A DNA stretch of 64,000 nt from Actinomycetota bacterium (GTDB lineage Bacteria; Actinomycetota; Actinomycetes; Actinomycetales; Microbacteriaceae), in contig JAFDWM010000295.1 in the NCBI GenBank assembly GCA_018268455.1, forward strand, positions 20,991 to 84,990. The letters run 5' to 3'. Of the stretch, positions 8,417 to 20,836 are shown piece by piece (position 1 is the first letter of the stretch; every line of letters starts with the position of its first letter). Made by a program: the position numbers and the translations under genes. Under the pieces are notes generated by a model, which ran no database searches, had not been told where the DNA came from, and saw only the letters and a list, made by a program, of their open reading frames with translations.

Positions 8417-9562
8417 GTGAAGCAGTATCTGTTCACCGTGATCCTGACGGCGGCGGTCACCCTCGCCTGCTCCTGGGCGGTGTGGCAGCTGAGCCTGCGC
8501 TTCAAGCTGTATCCGGGGATCCGCGAGCGCGACGTGCACACCACGCCGACCCCGCGCCTCGGCGGCGTCGCCATGCTCCTCGGCATCCTCGCGGCATTCG
8601 CGGCCAGTGCGGCGAGCCCGTTCTTCCACCTCATCTGGGCACAGCCGCAGACGATGTGGTCCGTGCTGGGCGCGGTGCTGCTGATCGCGATCGTCGGCGT
8701 GATCGACGACCTGTGGGATCTCGACTGGATGATCAAGCTCGGTGCGCAGTTCCTCGCCGCAGGGCTCGTCACGATCGTCGGCGGTCTGCAGATCGCGTCG
8801 CTTCCGCTCGCGGAGCCGGTGATCGGATCCAACTGGCTGAGCATCGTGATCACGATGTTCGCGATCGTGATCGTGATGAACGCCGTGAACTTCATCGACG
8901 GGCTGGACGGCCTCGTCGCGGGCGTGTGCCTGATCGCGAACGGCGTGTTCTTCGCCTACTCCTACATCATCGCCCGCGACATCGGGCAGTCCAGCTACTT
9001 CAGCCTCGCCCCGTTCATCGCCTCGGTCCTGATCGGCGCGTGCCTGGGCTTCCTGCCGCTGAACTGGAGCCCGGCGAAGCTGTTCATGGGTGATTCCGGT
9101 GCGCTCGTGATCGGCCTGCTGATGGCCACCAGCGCCGTCGCCATCACCGGCCAGCTGAACCCCGCCGTGCTCACCAACGCGCAGATCGGCCGTTCTCAGC
9201 TGCTCGGCGCGTTCATCCCGATCCTGCTCCCCGTCGTCGTCGTGCTGCTGCCGCTGCTCGACTTCGGCCTCGCGGTGCTGCGGCGGATGAGTGCGGGGAA
9301 ATCCCCGTTCTCACCCGATCGCAAGCACCTGCACCACCGCATGCTCGACCTCGGCCACCGCGGCCGCGACGCGGTGCTCATCTTCTACGCCTGGACCGCG
9401 ATCATCTCGCTCGCCGTCCTGCTGATGTACATCGGATCCCGCGAGGGCTGGTACGGCGAATACGCCGCCGGAGTGATCTTCGGCGTCGTGGGTGCCGCAG
9501 CCTGCCTCGTCGTCACCCTCATCCCGTCGCACCCGCGCGCCACGCAGAAGGACCGTCCATGA
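8417..9562 (+). CDS. wecA: Undecaprenyl/decaprenyl-phosphate N-acetylglucosaminyl-1-phosphate transferase (WecA/TagO family)
   Basis: A 381-residue polytopic enzyme (about 11 membrane helices) that moves a sugar-1-phosphate from UDP to a polyprenyl phosphate, the first step of linkage-unit and wall-polymer synthesis. The Asp-rich motif IDDLWDLD is near residues 96-103, NFIDGLDGL at about 157-165, and the cytoplasmic HLHHRML loop of WecA near 304. The HHR-type loop separates it from MraY. It overlaps the next gene by ATGA, so it is coupled to it. The mycobacterial homologue is rfe/wecA at the same locus; the exact polymer made here is unknown. Confidence 0.9.
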   Translation: MKQYLFTVILTAAVTLACSWAVWQLSLRFKLYPGIRERDVHTTPTPRLGGVAMLLGILAAFAASAASPFFHLIWAQPQTMWSVLGAVLLIAIVGVIDDLWDLDWMIKLGAQFLAAGLVTIVGGLQIASLPLAEPVIGSNWLSIVITMFAIVIVMNAVNFIDGLDGLVAGVCLIANGVFFAYSYIIARDIGQSSYFSLAPFIASVLIGACLGFLPLNWSPAKLFMGDSGALVIGLLMATSAVAITGQLNPAVLTNAQIGRSQLLGAFIPILLPVVVVLLPLLDFGLAVLRRMSAGKSPFSPDRKHLHHRMLDLGHRGRDAVLIFYAWTAIISLAVLLMYIGSREGWYGEYAAGVIFGVVGAAACLVVTLIPSHPRATQKDRP

Positions 9563-10098
9563 GCTCCGTGAGCCCGAATCCCGTCACCAGCACCCCGATC
9601 CTGCGCACGGCGCTCATCGCGTCCGGGATCGCCGCCGTCGCTCTCGCGATCGTCGCCGGCATCATCGGGGGAGTGCTCAAGGGAGCCCCCGGGGTGTGGA
9701 GCGGCCTGATCGGCGCGCTCATCGCCGTGCTCTTCGGCGCGATCACCGCCGGCAGCATCCTCATCGCGAACCGGTGGTTCGGGCAGGAGCTGTACGTACA
9801 GCTGTTCTTCGCGATAGTGATGGGCGGCTGGTTCCTCAAGCTCGGGTTGTTCTTCGTGCTGATCCTCGTGCTGCGGGGGCAGCCCTGGCTGGAGCCGGTC
9901 GTCTTCTTCTGGGCGCTGCTCGCGGGAGTCGTGGTCTCGCTCGCGATCGACGCCGTGGTGTTCCTGAAGATGCGCCTCCCCGTCGTCAGCGACGCCTCCC
10001 TGCCGACCGTCGCTCCGGAGGACGTCGCACCGTCGGCGCGGGACAATAGCGCTTCCCAGCAGGATCCGGGAGCGGATTCAGGCAACTCACTGGTCTGA
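9559..10098 (+). CDS. AtpI-like membrane protein upstream of ATP synthase
   Basis: A 179-residue protein with four membrane segments (roughly residues 17-40, 47-70, 80-108, 112-137) and a hydrophilic C-terminal tail rich in Ala/Asp/Ser/Gln. Location directly ahead of atpB and topology fit the AtpI/Rv1303-like family, which may assist c-ring assembly. Sequence similarity to AtpI is loose, so the role is inferred from position. ATGA overlap with the preceding gene. Confidence 0.7.
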   Translation: MSSVSPNPVTSTPILRTALIASGIAAVALAIVAGIIGGVLKGAPGVWSGLIGALIAVLFGAITAGSILIANRWFGQELYVQLFFAIVMGGWFLKLGLFFVLILVLRGQPWLEPVVFFWALLAGVVVSLAIDAVVFLKMRLPVVSDASLPTVAPEDVAPSARDNSASQQDPGADSGNSLV

Positions 10099-10104
10099 TA
10101 AGAT
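10099..10104 (+). promoter_or_regulatory. Candidate -10 box TAAGAT for the atp operon
   Basis: TAAGAT directly follows the stop of the AtpI-like gene and lies about 84 bases ahead of atpB; a weak TTCAGG is 16 bases upstream. It may add an operon-internal promoter so that atp genes can be expressed apart from wecA. Confidence 0.4.
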
Positions 10105-10187
10105 CGATCGTGAGCCCGCTCGTTTCGCGAGCGCTGCGCCGTGAAGCACATCGACCGACGCCCTGGTAACCCCGGGGTGCCCCGAAG

Positions 10188-11295
<1,108 letters not shown>

Positions 11296-11324
11296 TCCGC
11301 ACCCGAACCCCGTAAGGAGACAGG

Positions 11325-11876
11325 ATGCTCAACGCTCTTGTCACGCACCTCGCGGCCGAGGGTGAGACGAAGAACCCGATTCTTCCCGAGACCTATGATC
11401 TCGTGTGGTCGGGCCTGTTCTTCCTGATCATCCTGTTCGTGGTGTGGAAGGTCGCTCTTCCCCGGTTCACGAAGATGCTCGACGAGCGCTCCGCGGCCAT
11501 CGAGGGCAACATCGCCAAGGCCGACGAGGCGCAGAAGCAGGCCGAGGCCGCGCTGGAGGAGTACACCCGCCAGCTCGCCGAGGCGCGCACGGAGGCCGGC
11601 ACGATCCGCGAGACCGCCCGTGAGGACGGCAAGAAGATCGTCGCCGAGGCCAAGGACACCGCAGCCGCCGAGGCCGCGCGTCTGACTGCTGCCGCGTACT
11701 CGCAGATCGAGGCCGAGCGCCAGACCGCGTTCGTGTCGCTGCGCAACGAGGTCGGTGGCCTCGCTCTCGACCTCGCCGGCGGCGTGGTCGGCGAGACGCT
11801 CTCCGACGACGCTCGCGCGACGGCCGTCGTGGACCGCTTCCTGGCGGACCTCGAGGCCTCTGAGGCGGCCAAGTAA
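11325..11876 (+). CDS. atpF: F1Fo ATP synthase subunit b
   Basis: A 183-residue stator subunit: one membrane helix at about residues 27-48 (LVWSGLFFLIILFVVWKVAL) followed by a long Ala/Glu/Lys/Arg-rich coiled coil. A clear Shine-Dalgarno (AAGGAGA) precedes the ATG. Its stop overlaps the atpH start by one base (TAATG), giving tight coupling. Confidence 0.95.
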   Translation: MLNALVTHLAAEGETKNPILPETYDLVWSGLFFLIILFVVWKVALPRFTKMLDERSAAIEGNIAKADEAQKQAEAALEEYTRQLAEARTEAGTIRETAREDGKKIVAEAKDTAAAEAARLTAAAYSQIEAERQTAFVSLRNEVGGLALDLAGGVVGETLSDDARATAVVDRFLADLEASEAAK

Positions 11877-12664
11877 TGGGCAGCGCGACCGCTCAGGCCC
11901 TCGTGGCGTCGAGCAGCGCTCTGAACGCCGCGCAGGGGATCACCCTCGACGCCGCCGGCGAGCTGTTCTCCGCCACGCGCCTGATCGGTGAGTCCTCCGC
12001 GCTGAGCGGCGCGCTCTCCGACCCCGCGGCTCCGGCCGAGGCTCGTGCGGCACTGGTGTCGCGCGTCTTCTCCGGCGCCTCGGCGCCGGTTCGGGCCGTG
12101 CTGACCGCTGCTGTCTCGCAGCGCTGGTCCTCTGCCGCCGACCTGGTCGACGGCGTGGAGGAGCTGGCCGTGCGCGCCACGGCGATCGCCGCGCCCGACG
12201 CGGACATCGAGGGCGAGCTGTTCTCGGTGTCGCGTCTGGTCGCCGACAACGCCGACCTCGAGCTGGCCCTGGGCGGTCGTCTCGGCGGCGGCGACGGCAA
12301 GGCCGCGCTCGTGCAGAAGCTCGTCGGGACGCAGCTGCACCCGGCCACGTCGCTGATCGTCACCTCCGTGGTGCGCCAGCCGCGAGGACGCCGCGTGCGC
12401 CGGCTGCTGAGCCGTGCCATGCGCATCGTGTCCGCGCAGCGGGATCGGATCGTCGCGACCGTGCACACCGCCGCAGCGCTCACCGCATCGCAGCGCGACC
12501 GGCTCCGCGCCGTGCTCGCCGGCCGCTACGGCCGCCAGATCGCTCTGAACGAGGTCCTCGATCCCTCCGTCGTCGGGGGCCTGCGCGTGCAGGTCGCGGA
12601 CGACGTCATCGACGGCAGCATCGCCGCCCGCCTTGCCGATCTCCGGCAGAAGCTCGCGGGCTGA
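11876..12664 (+). CDS. atpH: F1Fo ATP synthase subunit delta
   Basis: A 262-residue protein with the delta/OSCP-type C-terminus (YGRQIALNEVLDPSVVGGLRVQVADDVIDGSI). It is longer than the E. coli subunit (about 177) as is usual in actinobacteria, but it is not fused to a b-type segment as in mycobacteria. It connects the stator stalk to the top of F1. Overlaps atpF by one base. Confidence 0.95.
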   Translation: MGSATAQALVASSSALNAAQGITLDAAGELFSATRLIGESSALSGALSDPAAPAEARAALVSRVFSGASAPVRAVLTAAVSQRWSSAADLVDGVEELAVRATAIAAPDADIEGELFSVSRLVADNADLELALGGRLGGGDGKAALVQKLVGTQLHPATSLIVTSVVRQPRGRRVRRLLSRAMRIVSAQRDRIVATVHTAAALTASQRDRLRAVLAGRYGRQIALNEVLDPSVVGGLRVQVADDVIDGSIAARLADLRQKLAG

Positions 12665-12712
12665 AACACGACTTCGCGCGGGAAGCCGCGCACCCAGAAA
12701 AAAGGGAAGACA

Positions 12713-14353
12713 ATGGCAGAACTTTCGATCAGCCCCGACGTCATCCGTGACGCGCTGAAGGACTTCGTCGCCGCGTACGAGCCCACGTCCGGCACCGCGA
12801 CCGAGGTCGGCACCGTCATCGACGCAGCGGATGGAATCGCGCACGTCGAGGGACTGCCCGGCGTCATGGCGAACGAGCTCGTGACCTTCGCGGACGGCAC
12901 CAAGGGCCTCGCGCTGAACCTCGACGAGCAGGAGATCGGCGTCGTCGTCCTCGGCGACTTCACCGGTGTCGAGGCCGGCCAGGAGGTCACCCGCACCGGC
13001 GAGGTGCTCTCCGTGCCGGTCGGCGACGGCTACCTCGGCCGCGTGGTTGACCCGCTCGGCAACCCGATCGACGGTCTCGGCGCGATCGCCGCGGAAGGCT
13101 CCCGTGAGCTCGAACTGCAGGCACCCGGCGTCATGCAGCGCAAGAGCGTGCACGAGCCGATGCAGACCGGCATCAAGGCCATCGACGCGATGATCCCGGT
13201 CGGCCGCGGCCAGCGCCAGCTCATCATCGGCGACCGCCAGACGGGCAAGACCGCGATCGCGATCGACACGATCATCAACCAGAAGGGCAACTGGGAGTCC
13301 GGCGACGTCAACAAGCAGGTGCGCTGCATCTACGTCGCGATCGGCCAGAAGGGCTCGACCATCGCCTCCGTCAAGGGTGCGCTGGAAGAGGCCGGCGCCC
13401 TGGAGTACACGACCATCGTCGCTGCTCCGGCGTCCGACCCGGCCGGCTTCAAGTACCTCGCGCCCTACACCGGATCCGCGATCGGTCAGCACTGGATGTA
13501 CGGCGGCAAGCACGTCCTGATCATCTTCGACGACCTGTCGAAGCAGGCCGAGGCCTACCGTGCCGTGTCGCTCCTGCTGCGCCGCCCGCCGGGCCGCGAG
13601 GCCTACCCGGGTGACGTCTTCTACCTGCACTCCCGCCTGCTGGAGCGGTGCGCGAAGCTGTCCGACGAGCTCGGCGCGGGATCGATGACGGGTCTGCCCA
13701 TCATCGAGACCAAGGCGAACGACGTCTCCGCGTACATCCCGACCAACGTGATCTCGATCACCGACGGCCAGATCTTCCTGCAGTCCGACCTGTTCAACGC
13801 GAACCAGCGTCCGGCCGTCGACGTGGGCATCTCGGTGTCCCGCGTCGGTGGTGACGCCCAGGTGAAGTCGATCAAGAAGGTGTCTGGAACGCTGAAGCTC
13901 GAGCTCGCGCAGTACCGCTCGCTCGAGGCCTTCGCGATGTTCGCCTCCGACCTCGACCAGGCCTCGCGCCGCCAGCTGGCGCGCGGTGCCCGCCTCACCG
14001 AGCTGCTCAAGCAGCCGCAGTACTCGCCGTACCCGGTGGAGGACCAGGTCGTGTCGATCTGGGCCGGCACCAACGGCAAGCTCGACTCGATCGAGGTCGA
14101 CGACGTGCTGCGCTTCGAGCGCGAGCTGCTGGACCACCTGCGTCGCAACACCAGCGTGCTGGAGACCCTGCGCGAGACCAACGTGCTGGACGACGCCACC
14201 GTCGCCGAGCTGGAGAAGGCGACCGACGCGTTCGTCCTCGAGTTCCAGGGCGGCACGGGGCGCGGCATCGCAGCCCCCGGTCACGAGGAGCACACCGCCG
14301 CGGACGTGGACGACGTGAACCAGGAGAAGATCGTCAAGGGCCGCCGCGCGTAA
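12713..14353 (+). CDS. atpA: F1Fo ATP synthase subunit alpha
   Basis: A 546-residue regulatory nucleotide-binding subunit of the F1 hexamer. Walker A GDRQTGKT is at about residues 173-180 and the alpha signature [17 protein letters not shown] is near 364. AGAAAAAAGGGAAGA-type purine-rich sequence precedes the ATG. The C-terminus extends beyond the core with an acidic/His stretch, as in other actinobacteria. Confidence 0.98.
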   Translation: MAELSISPDVIRDALKDFVAAYEPTSGTATEVGTVIDAADGIAHVEGLPGVMANELVTFADGTKGLALNLDEQEIGVVVLGDFTGVEAGQEVTRTGEVLSVPVGDGYLGRVVDPLGNPIDGLGAIAAEGSRELELQAPGVMQRKSVHEPMQTGIKAIDAMIPVGRGQRQLIIGDRQTGKTAIAIDTIINQKGNWESGDVNKQVRCIYVAIGQKGSTIASVKGALEEAGALEYTTIVAAPASDPAGFKYLAPYTGSAIGQHWMYGGKHVLIIFDDLSKQAEAYRAVSLLLRRPPGREAYPGDVFYLHSRLLERCAKLSDELGAGSMTGLPIIETKANDVSAYIPTNVISITDGQIFLQSDLFNANQRPAVDVGISVSRVGGDAQVKSIKKVSGTLKLELAQYRSLEAFAMFASDLDQASRRQLARGARLTELLKQPQYSPYPVEDQVVSIWAGTNGKLDSIEVDDVLRFERELLDHLRRNTSVLETLRETNVLDDATVAELEKATDAFVLEFQGGTGRGIAAPGHEEHTAADVDDVNQEKIVKGRRA

Positions 14354-14374
14354 GCGCGGGGGAGACTGACCGCT

Positions 14375-16734
<2,360 letters not shown>

Positions 16735-16736
16735 CC

Positions 16737-16997
16737 ATGGCTCTGCACGTCAGCCTCGTCTCCGCGGATGCGGAGGTCTGGACGGGGGAGGCCTCGCTCG
16801 TCGTCGCCAAGACCGTCGAGGGCGAGCTGGGCTTCATGGCCGGGCACGAGCCGGTGCTCGCGATCCTCGCCGAGGGCCAGGTGCGCATCACCCAGCTGGA
16901 CGGCACGAAGGTGCTCGCCAGCGCTCGGGACGGCTTCGTCTCGATGGAGGGTGACGTGCTGACGATCGTCGCCGGCAACGCCGCACTGGTCGCCTGA
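16737..16997 (+). CDS. atpC: F1Fo ATP synthase subunit epsilon (short form)
   Basis: An 86-residue epsilon subunit comprising only the N-terminal beta-sandwich domain (ALHVSLVSADAEVWTG, GELGFMAGHEPVLA). The usual C-terminal two-helix inhibitory domain (about 45-50 residues in E. coli) is absent, and the operon terminator follows at once, so this is not a frameshift in visible coding sequence. It links gamma to the c ring but should lack the helix-based brake on ATP hydrolysis. Confidence 0.93.
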   Translation: MALHVSLVSADAEVWTGEASLVVAKTVEGELGFMAGHEPVLAILAEGQVRITQLDGTKVLASARDGFVSMEGDVLTIVAGNAALVA

Positions 16998-17014
16998 CGC
17001 CTTCTCACCGCCTC

Positions 17015-17050
17015 GGAAGCGCCGGATCCCCTCGGGGGTCTGGCGCTTCC
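17015..17050 (+). terminator. Hairpin at the end of the atp operon
   Basis: GGAAGCGCCGGATCCCC, loop TCG, then GGGGTCTGGCGCTTCC forms a long GC-rich stem with a small mismatch. No T-run follows, as is usual for actinobacterial terminators. It lies 17 bases after the atpC stop. Confidence 0.7.
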
Positions 17051-17086
17051 GCGTCCCCCCTCGACTTGCCACATCGGAGCCGCCGC

Positions 17087-17851
17087 ATGATGATCCTGCT
17101 TCCGCCGTCCGAGACCAAGCGTGCGGGCGGCGTCCGCGGCCCCGTGGACACCGGCGCCTGGGCGCTGCCCGGCCTGCGGGCGCAACGCGAGCAGGTTCTC
17201 GATGCGCTGGTGGCGCTCGCGGCGGACCCGGAGGTGACGCGCCGGGTGCTCAAGCTGAGCGACAAGCAGCTCGCCGAGGCCGTGCGCGACAATGCGTCGC
17301 TGCGCACGGGGCCACTGATGCCGGCGGTCGACCGCTACACGGGCGTGCTCTTCGACGCGCTGGATGCGGCCTCGCTCGACGGCTGGGCGCGTCGCTGGCT
17401 GGGCGCGCACGTTCTCGTGCACGGCGCCTCCTTCGGACCGATCGGCGCGCTGGATCCGATCCCGTCGTACCGGCTCGGCGCCGGCGCGTCGGTGCCGGGC
17501 CTTCCGGCGCTGCGCCGACTCTGGGCGGACGTCGTGTCGGCGGCGCTGGCCGACGCCGCTCCCGGCTTCGTGCTGGATCTGCGCTCCGAGGCGTACGTCG
17601 GTCTGGGGCCGGTCCCGGTGGGGACGGCCTCGGAGTACGTGCGGGTCGTCACCACCGAGGGCAAGGCGCTGAACCACTTCAACAAGCACGCGAAGGGGCT
17701 GCTCGTGCGTCGTCTCGCTCTCGAGCGGCCGAAGATCGCCTCACGCCGGTCGCTGCTGAGCTGGGCCGGCCGCACCGGGATCGAACTGCGCAGCACGGGG
17801 GAGACCGGAATATTGGAGCTGGTGACGGATCAGCCGACGTCCCGAAGATAG
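17087..17851 (+). CDS. yaaA: YaaA-family (DUF328) peroxide stress protein
   Basis: A 254-residue protein with the family N-terminus MILLPPSETK, the central GLRAQR and LKLSDKQ segments, and the C-terminal NHFNKHAKGLLVR motif. In E. coli YaaA limits free iron and oxidative damage; the biochemical activity is debated and DNA-binding has been described. Either of two adjacent ATGs (17087, 17090) may be used. Stands alone after the atp terminator. Confidence 0.88.
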   Translation: MMILLPPSETKRAGGVRGPVDTGAWALPGLRAQREQVLDALVALAADPEVTRRVLKLSDKQLAEAVRDNASLRTGPLMPAVDRYTGVLFDALDAASLDGWARRWLGAHVLVHGASFGPIGALDPIPSYRLGAGASVPGLPALRRLWADVVSAALADAAPGFVLDLRSEAYVGLGPVPVGTASEYVRVVTTEGKALNHFNKHAKGLLVRRLALERPKIASRRSLLSWAGRTGIELRSTGETGILELVTDQPTSRR

Positions 17852-17877
17852 TTCGTGAGTGCGGCATGCCGACGCGG

Positions 17878-17883
17878 TAGGGT
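17878..17883 (+). promoter_or_regulatory. Candidate -10 box TAGGGT
   Basis: Lies about 80 bases ahead of the ATG at 17963, within the 111-base gap after yaaA. No convincing -35. A purine-rich Shine-Dalgarno (CCGGAGGA) precedes the downstream gene, consistent with a leadered mRNA. Confidence 0.3.
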
Positions 17884-17962
17884 GTTTCGCGTCGAGGCAC
17901 TCGGCTGATTCCCAGTCGGCGAGCCCGACGCCTGTGCATCTCAACCTGTTCCGGAGGAACAC

Positions 17963-18826
17963 ATGAACGACTACGGATACGACAGCGGAGTGGGCGTAGC
18001 CGCGATCCTGATCGGCACGCTGGTCTATCTGGTCTTCGCGATCGGATTCTACGTTCTCGCTTCGATCTTCATGATGAAGATCTTCGACAAGGCCGGGGTC
18101 CAGGGCAAGTGGCGCGCCTGGGTGCCGATCTACAACGGCATGGTCTTCCTGAAGCTCGGCGACCTGAGCCCGTGGCTGGTCCTGATCGCCATGGGCGCGT
18201 CGATCGTGCTCGGCTGGATTCCCGTGATCGGCTGGCTGCTCATCCTGGCGACTGCGGCTCTGTGGGTCATCGCCGCGTGGCGCGTCGGCCTCAAGCTGCA
18301 GAAGAGCGCGGGCTGGGTCGTCCTCTACGTCTTCCTGAGCATCGTCTGGTACGGCATCAACGCCTTCGACGGCTCGCGCTGGAACCCGAACATCGCTCCT
18401 GCGCCGTGGGCCGGCAACGGCTTCCTCGGCGACCGCACCGTCTGGCAGGGCATCCCGGTGCAGCCGTCCGCGGCACCTGCGGCCCCCGCCGCCGGCTACG
18501 GCGCCCCGCAGGGCTACCAGCCACCCGCTGCCCAGGGCTACGCGCCGCCGCAGCAGCCCGGCTACGCCCAGCCGCAGGCCCCGCAGTTCGGTCAGCCCGC
18601 CGCGCCGCAGGCCCCGCAGGCCCCGCAGTTCGGCCAGCCGCAGCAGGGCTTCCAGCCGCCGGCACCGCAGGCGCCGCAGCCGAGCTTCCAGCCGCCCGCC
18701 GCTGGGCAGGCTCCGGCCGCACCGGTGACGCCGCCGGCACCGCCGGCGCCTCCGGCTCCGCCGGCGGCGGCACCGGACGCTCCGGCGCCGGAAGCACCCG
18801 CGGACGGCGACAAGCCTTCCGAGTGA
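17963..18826 (+). CDS. Membrane protein with DUF5684-like domain and Pro/Gln-rich tail
   Basis: A 287-residue protein. Residues 1-145 hold three or four membrane segments separated by short loops with conserved-looking motifs (FDKAGVQGKWRAWVPIYNGM, WRVGLKLQKSAGW), typical of a small actinobacterial integral-membrane family often labelled exoprotein or DUF5684. Residues 160-287 are low complexity, rich in Pro, Ala, Gln, Gly and Tyr, with imperfect repeats such as GYAPPQQPGYAQPQAPQFGQ. The tail is probably disordered. Function unknown. Confidence 0.65.
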   Translation: MNDYGYDSGVGVAAILIGTLVYLVFAIGFYVLASIFMMKIFDKAGVQGKWRAWVPIYNGMVFLKLGDLSPWLVLIAMGASIVLGWIPVIGWLLILATAALWVIAAWRVGLKLQKSAGWVVLYVFLSIVWYGINAFDGSRWNPNIAPAPWAGNGFLGDRTVWQGIPVQPSAAPAAPAAGYGAPQGYQPPAAQGYAPPQQPGYAQPQAPQFGQPAAPQAPQAPQFGQPQQGFQPPAPQAPQPSFQPPAAGQAPAAPVTPPAPPAPPAPPAAAPDAPAPEAPADGDKPSE

Positions 18827-18834
18827 ACCACCGA

Positions 18835-18879
18835 GGAAGCCCCCGTCCGCGACGCATCGACGTCGGGTCGGGGGCTTCC
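18835..18879 (+). terminator. Hairpin terminator after the DUF5684-like gene
   Basis: GGAAGCCCCCG pairs with CGGGGGCTTCC across a 23-base loop that itself contains smaller self-complementary segments. It is eight bases after the stop codon. Confidence 0.65.
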
Positions 18880-18897
18880 CGCATGTCCGCGGGTTGG

Positions 18898-18903
18898 TAG
18901 TTT
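18898..18903 (+). promoter_or_regulatory. -10 box TAGTTT, leaderless spacing
   Basis: TAGTTT is followed by six bases and then ATG at 18910, placing the expected transcription start on the initiation codon. The six bases GGAAGC could also act as a very close Shine-Dalgarno. Confidence 0.5.
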
Positions 18904-18909
18904 GGAAGC

Positions 18910-19881
18910 ATGAGCGCAGATCGTCGTGTCGGGACCTCCGGTCTTGTCGTCTCGGCCGTGGGGCTGGGCTGCAACAACTTCGGGCGCGCGGGCACGGCGA
19001 CCGAGACGCTGCAGGGCACGCAGAACGTGCTCGACGCGGCGATCGACCACGGCGTCACGTTCCTGGACACCGCCGACATGTACGGCAAGGACCCCGGTCT
19101 CAGCGAGACCCTCATGGGGGAGGCGCTCCAGGGCCGTCGCGATCGCATCGTGCTCGCCACCAAGTTCGGCTATGCGACGGCCGACATGGGCTACGACTTC
19201 CCGGCGGGGCTCGGCTCACGCCGGTACGTCCGCAAGGCGGTCGACGAGTCGCTGCGCCGGCTGCGTACGGACTGGATCGATCTCTACCAGTTGCACTGGC
19301 CGGATCCGATCACGCCGATCGAGGAGACGCTGGACGCACTGGACGAACTGGTGCGCGAGGGGAAGATCCGCTACTTCGGGCACTCCAACTTCAGCGGCTG
19401 GCAGATCGCCGAGGCCGAGCTGAAGGCCGACCGCAGCGCGCGCTTCATCTCCGCGCAGAACCAGTACTCGCTGCTGTCCCGCGCAGCGGAGCGCGAGGTG
19501 CTCCCCGCGGTGAACCGGTTCGGACTCGGCTTCTTCCCCTTCTTCCCGTTGCACAACGGGCTGCTCACCGGCAAGTTCACGCGCGACGGCGGCCCCGAGC
19601 AGAGCCGCATCATGCGCACCCGCGCGCAGTTGTGGCAGAACGCGCCATGGGATGCCCTGGACGCGTACCGGGCATTCTGCGACGAGCGCGGGATCACCAT
19701 GCTCGAGGCGACCTTCGGTTGGCTTCTGGCACAGCCCGGTGTGGCCTCGGTCATCGCCGGGGCGACCTCGCCCGAGCAGATCGAGGCCAACGCGCGGGCC
19801 GGGGCGGCATGGGCGCCCTCCTCGGACGATGTCGCCGCGATCGATGCGATCCTGCCGCTGCCGCGGGATCCGGCGGTCTGA
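18910..19881 (+). CDS. Aldo/keto reductase
   Basis: A 323-residue NADPH-dependent TIM-barrel oxidoreductase. The catalytic tetrad is visible: Asp and Tyr in LDTADMYG, Lys in LATKFG and His in LYQLHWPD. The C-terminal NADP-binding segment SVIAGATSPEQIEANARA is also present. Similar to the YhdN/general-stress 69-like branch; the substrate cannot be told. Its start is supported by the leaderless -10 box. Confidence 0.88.
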   Translation: MSADRRVGTSGLVVSAVGLGCNNFGRAGTATETLQGTQNVLDAAIDHGVTFLDTADMYGKDPGLSETLMGEALQGRRDRIVLATKFGYATADMGYDFPAGLGSRRYVRKAVDESLRRLRTDWIDLYQLHWPDPITPIEETLDALDELVREGKIRYFGHSNFSGWQIAEAELKADRSARFISAQNQYSLLSRAAEREVLPAVNRFGLGFFPFFPLHNGLLTGKFTRDGGPEQSRIMRTRAQLWQNAPWDALDAYRAFCDERGITMLEATFGWLLAQPGVASVIAGATSPEQIEANARAGAAWAPSSDDVAAIDAILPLPRDPAV

Positions 19882-19906
19882 TGCGCCCGCCGAAATGGCG
19901 ATCCAC

Positions 19907-19912
19907 TACGAT
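19907..19912 (+). promoter_or_regulatory. Candidate -10 box TACGAT ahead of PP2C gene
   Basis: TACGAT lies about 50 bases ahead of the ATG at 19964, which has its own Shine-Dalgarno (GGGGAGAA). Weak -35 only. Confidence 0.3.
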
Positions 19913-19963
19913 GTGTGAGATTTCAGCGGTCGCTCCGATCGCCCGAGGATGGGGAGAACCGCG

Positions 19964-20779
<816 letters not shown>

Positions 20780-20836
20780 TCCACCGATCGCGCAGGGTGG
20801 CCACCACCGCAGGGTCTGCGGCGGTGGGATGGGGGT

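Noticed and set aside
18480-18800. Proline/glutamine repeats as a CRISPR or tandem-repeat locus
   Set aside because: The repeats are short, imperfect and in frame within a protein tail. There are no constant repeats with unique spacers.
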